Source of the DNA: Anthoceros angustus
Taxonomy: Eukaryota > Streptophyta > Anthocerotopsida > Anthocerotales > Anthocerotaceae
Reading direction: 5' to 3'
NCBI GenBank assembly: GCA_010909165.1
Contig: MU008158.1
Location: 2,815,478 to 2,879,477 of the forward strand
DNA: 64,000 nt
The stretch's first letter is position 1. Every line of letters begins with the position of its first letter. The position numbers were made by a program, and so were the translations under genes. This document shows positions 62,323 to 64,000 of the stretch, piece after piece. Below the pieces are notes generated by a model, which did not search any database, was not told where the DNA came from, and saw nothing but the letters and a program-made list of their open reading frames with translations.

Positions 62323-64000
62323 ATGGCTGGTCGAGGTGCTGCACTCACGCGTCCTGCCTGGTTGAAGCATGCGGAAGAGGCGAAATTGAAAGATGAGGAA
62401 GAAAAAGCTGCTGCAGCACGGGCTGCTTTCGATGCCACTTTCCGGGATGTGGACCAGGGAGCACGGAACGGAAATGCCTCCTCCGACAGTGAGGCTGACG
62501 AGGCGGACAAGCTTGCGAATAAGCCAATTGGTATGTGCTTCTTGTGCTTCCTCATCTGTAATGCTTGTTGCCTGAGCCTAGGGCCAACCACCACTGTGAG
62601 ATCATAATGTGGAATTGACTGCTGGTGAGATTGATTGACAGGTCCTGTGGACCCATCCAGATGTACAGCTGCAGGGACAGGAGTCGGAGGAGGCGCTGCT
62701 GGTGCAGCCGCCTCATTTGTTGTGGTCACCAAGGACTCCGATGGGAGGAGGGCTCCTCATGGAGGCGCCTACATAAGAGTGAGAATCACTCCTGGAGCTG
62801 GAGTTGGGGGAACGGAGCAAGAAGCTGTCGTCAAGGATCATTCCGACGGGACGTATACGGTCACCTATGCAGTGGCCAAGAGAGGGGATTATATGGTCAG
62901 TGTTGACTGCAACGGCCACCCCATTCTTGGTAGCCCTTTTCCTGTTTTCTTCAGTGGTGGAAATCCGCAAGTCGGAGGCACCACCTTGCCGACATCCGCG
63001 CCTATTTTGGGATCGTCTCCGTTTCTGAATGGAGTGGCCCAGCCCATGTCCGCCTTTCCGAATATGGGCATGACAGGAATATTCCCGGGAATGCTTTCAT
63101 CGTTGATTCCTGGACTGCTTCCTGGGGCTACAGGCGGGGCCGTTCTGCCTGGCATTGGAGCCTCTTTTGGGGAGGTCTGTCGTGATTACCTCAATGGCCG
63201 GTGTGCAAGGACGGATTGCAAGTATAATCACCCCCCTCAGAACCAGCTTATGGCCGCTTTGGCAGCTGGCAGCACCATGGGAGGTCTCAGTCAGATGCCC
63301 ATGGCTCCATCGGCAGCTGCAATGGCTGCTGCCCAGAGCATTGCTGCTGCACAAGCATATCAGGCAGCCCAGGCACAAGCAGCTGCTCAACAGCAGCAAA
63401 AACAGCCATCTGCAGGTGATATTCTATTTCGTAGGCCAAGGGGGGGAATGCTGTCTCGTGTGATCTTCATATTTCTGGAGCTGGTCACTGGATCTGAAAT
63501 GCTCAAGTATGTTTTATCTTGCTCTCATCTTATTGCTTGATTGTTGAAGGTGCTGGGGAGGTCAATGGTGAAGCACTTTCTGCTGAAGAACCTGCCGGAA
63601 GTGGTGAGCCATCATGCACAATACATGTAAGCAATATAAGTCCAGGTCTGCAAGTAGATCACTTCGACAGCTTTTGGCTACTGCGGAACTGTGGTTGATT
63701 GTAAGATTTCTGATTCCAAAACATCTGCATATGTGGAGTTTTCAAAACATGAGGAAGCAAAATCTGCATTGGAATTAAATAACATGGACGTCAAGGGTGC
63801 CTCTTTGAAACTGGAGTTGGCGAAACCTGCTCGCTTGGTGAAACAGGCATCAACTTTGTCCACCTCCACTGCAGCCTCAACTCCTATTGCAGCTGCTCAG
63901 CCCGCTCCTCCTTTGCCAATGATGATGCAGCAGGCTGTTGCCATGCAGCAACTGCAATTTCAACAAGCTTTGTTTATGCAGCAGGCCATGGCCACTCAGC
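62323..64000 (+). CDS. IRR-like splicing regulator (filamin repeat, CCCH finger, RRM), 5' part
   Basis: The order of domains matches the Arabidopsis RNA-binding protein IRR (At3g23900), which acts in pre-mRNA splicing in the nucleus. Exon 1 (62323-62530) has RPAWLKHAEEAKLKDEEE and ends ANKPIG. Exon 2 (62642-63415) has a filamin-type Ig repeat (GAYIRVRITPGAGVGGTEQE, GDYMVSVDCNGHPILGSPFP) and a CCCH finger (CRDYLNGRCARTDCKYNH), then an Ala/Gln-rich stretch. Exon 3 runs from about 63550 to 63626. The RRM that follows (VSNISPG near 63627, then VVDCKISDSKTSAYVEFS) is out of frame twice between about 63660 and 63680. The frame after that continues to the window end in a Met/Gln-rich region. The gene is cut by the window edge. 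Confidence 0.85.

Overview
The window is nuclear DNA from a land plant. Most genes carry spliceosomal introns of about 70-1000 bases with GT-AG ends. There is an elongator tRNA-Met with an intron, a Ty1-copia retrotransposon, and plant-specific families: phosphoglucan water dikinase, chloroplast NADP-malate dehydrogenase, ferric reductase oxidase, ARAD-like GT47, Mei2-like, IRR-like and a PLS-class PPR protein. The PPR protein, with its near-identical repeat triplets, together with the short introns and small intergenic spaces, suggests a seed-free plant (bryophyte, lycophyte or fern). This is an inference and the species cannot be fixed from the sequence.

Layout. 0.2-5.7 kb (-): plastid phosphoglucan, water dikinase. 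6.0-6.5 kb: a dispersed-repeat copy containing a heptamer array, then a 61-bp tandem array. 7.2-10.8 kb (+): AT-rich U-box/armadillo E3 ligase gene. 10.8-13.0 kb: repeat-rich spacer. 13.0-16.7 kb (-): chloroplast NADP-malate dehydrogenase. 17.9-25.65 kb: a decayed copia element with matching LTRs and a 5-bp target-site duplication, holding two rounds of internal tandem duplication. 26.4-27.2 kb: a 250-bp tandem repeat and a foldback element. 28.0-32.0 kb (+): Mei2-like RNA-binding protein. 33.7-36.5 kb (-): ARAD-like glycosyltransferase and, only 57 bases upstream of it on the same strand, a small membrane protein. 36.7 kb: a damaged tRNA-Glu-like sequence. 36.9-40.1 kb (-): ferric reductase oxidase. 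40.9-43.2 kb: two more copies of the dispersed repeat and a 27-bp minisatellite. 43.4 kb: tRNA-Met(CAT). 44.0-46.2 kb (+): receptor-like kinase whose first exon(s) I cannot place. 46.6-47.5 kb (+): mitoribosomal protein mS35. 48.1-50.4 kb (+): patatin-like phospholipase. 50.6-51.35 kb (-): RWD/DFRP2 protein. 51.7-54.8 kb (+): PPR protein. 55.0-56.15 kb (-): a decayed PPR copy. 56.4-58.4 kb (-): RAD17-like clamp loader. 58.4-62.3 kb: AT-rich spacer. 62.3-64.0 kb (+): start of an IRR-like splicing regulator that runs off the window.

The genes do not form a pathway or cluster. Two act in the plastid (starch turnover, malate valve), one in the mitoribosome, one probably in organelle RNA editing, and the rest in the nucleus, cytosol or membranes. 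I see no convincing novel multi-gene system. The most unusual material is a three-copy short mobile-element family, the serial duplications inside the copia element, a foldback element, the tight 57-base spacing of two genes, and duplicated splice-site and 3'-end segments. Exon boundaries were set by eye from family conservation and GT-AG rules and should be read as models.
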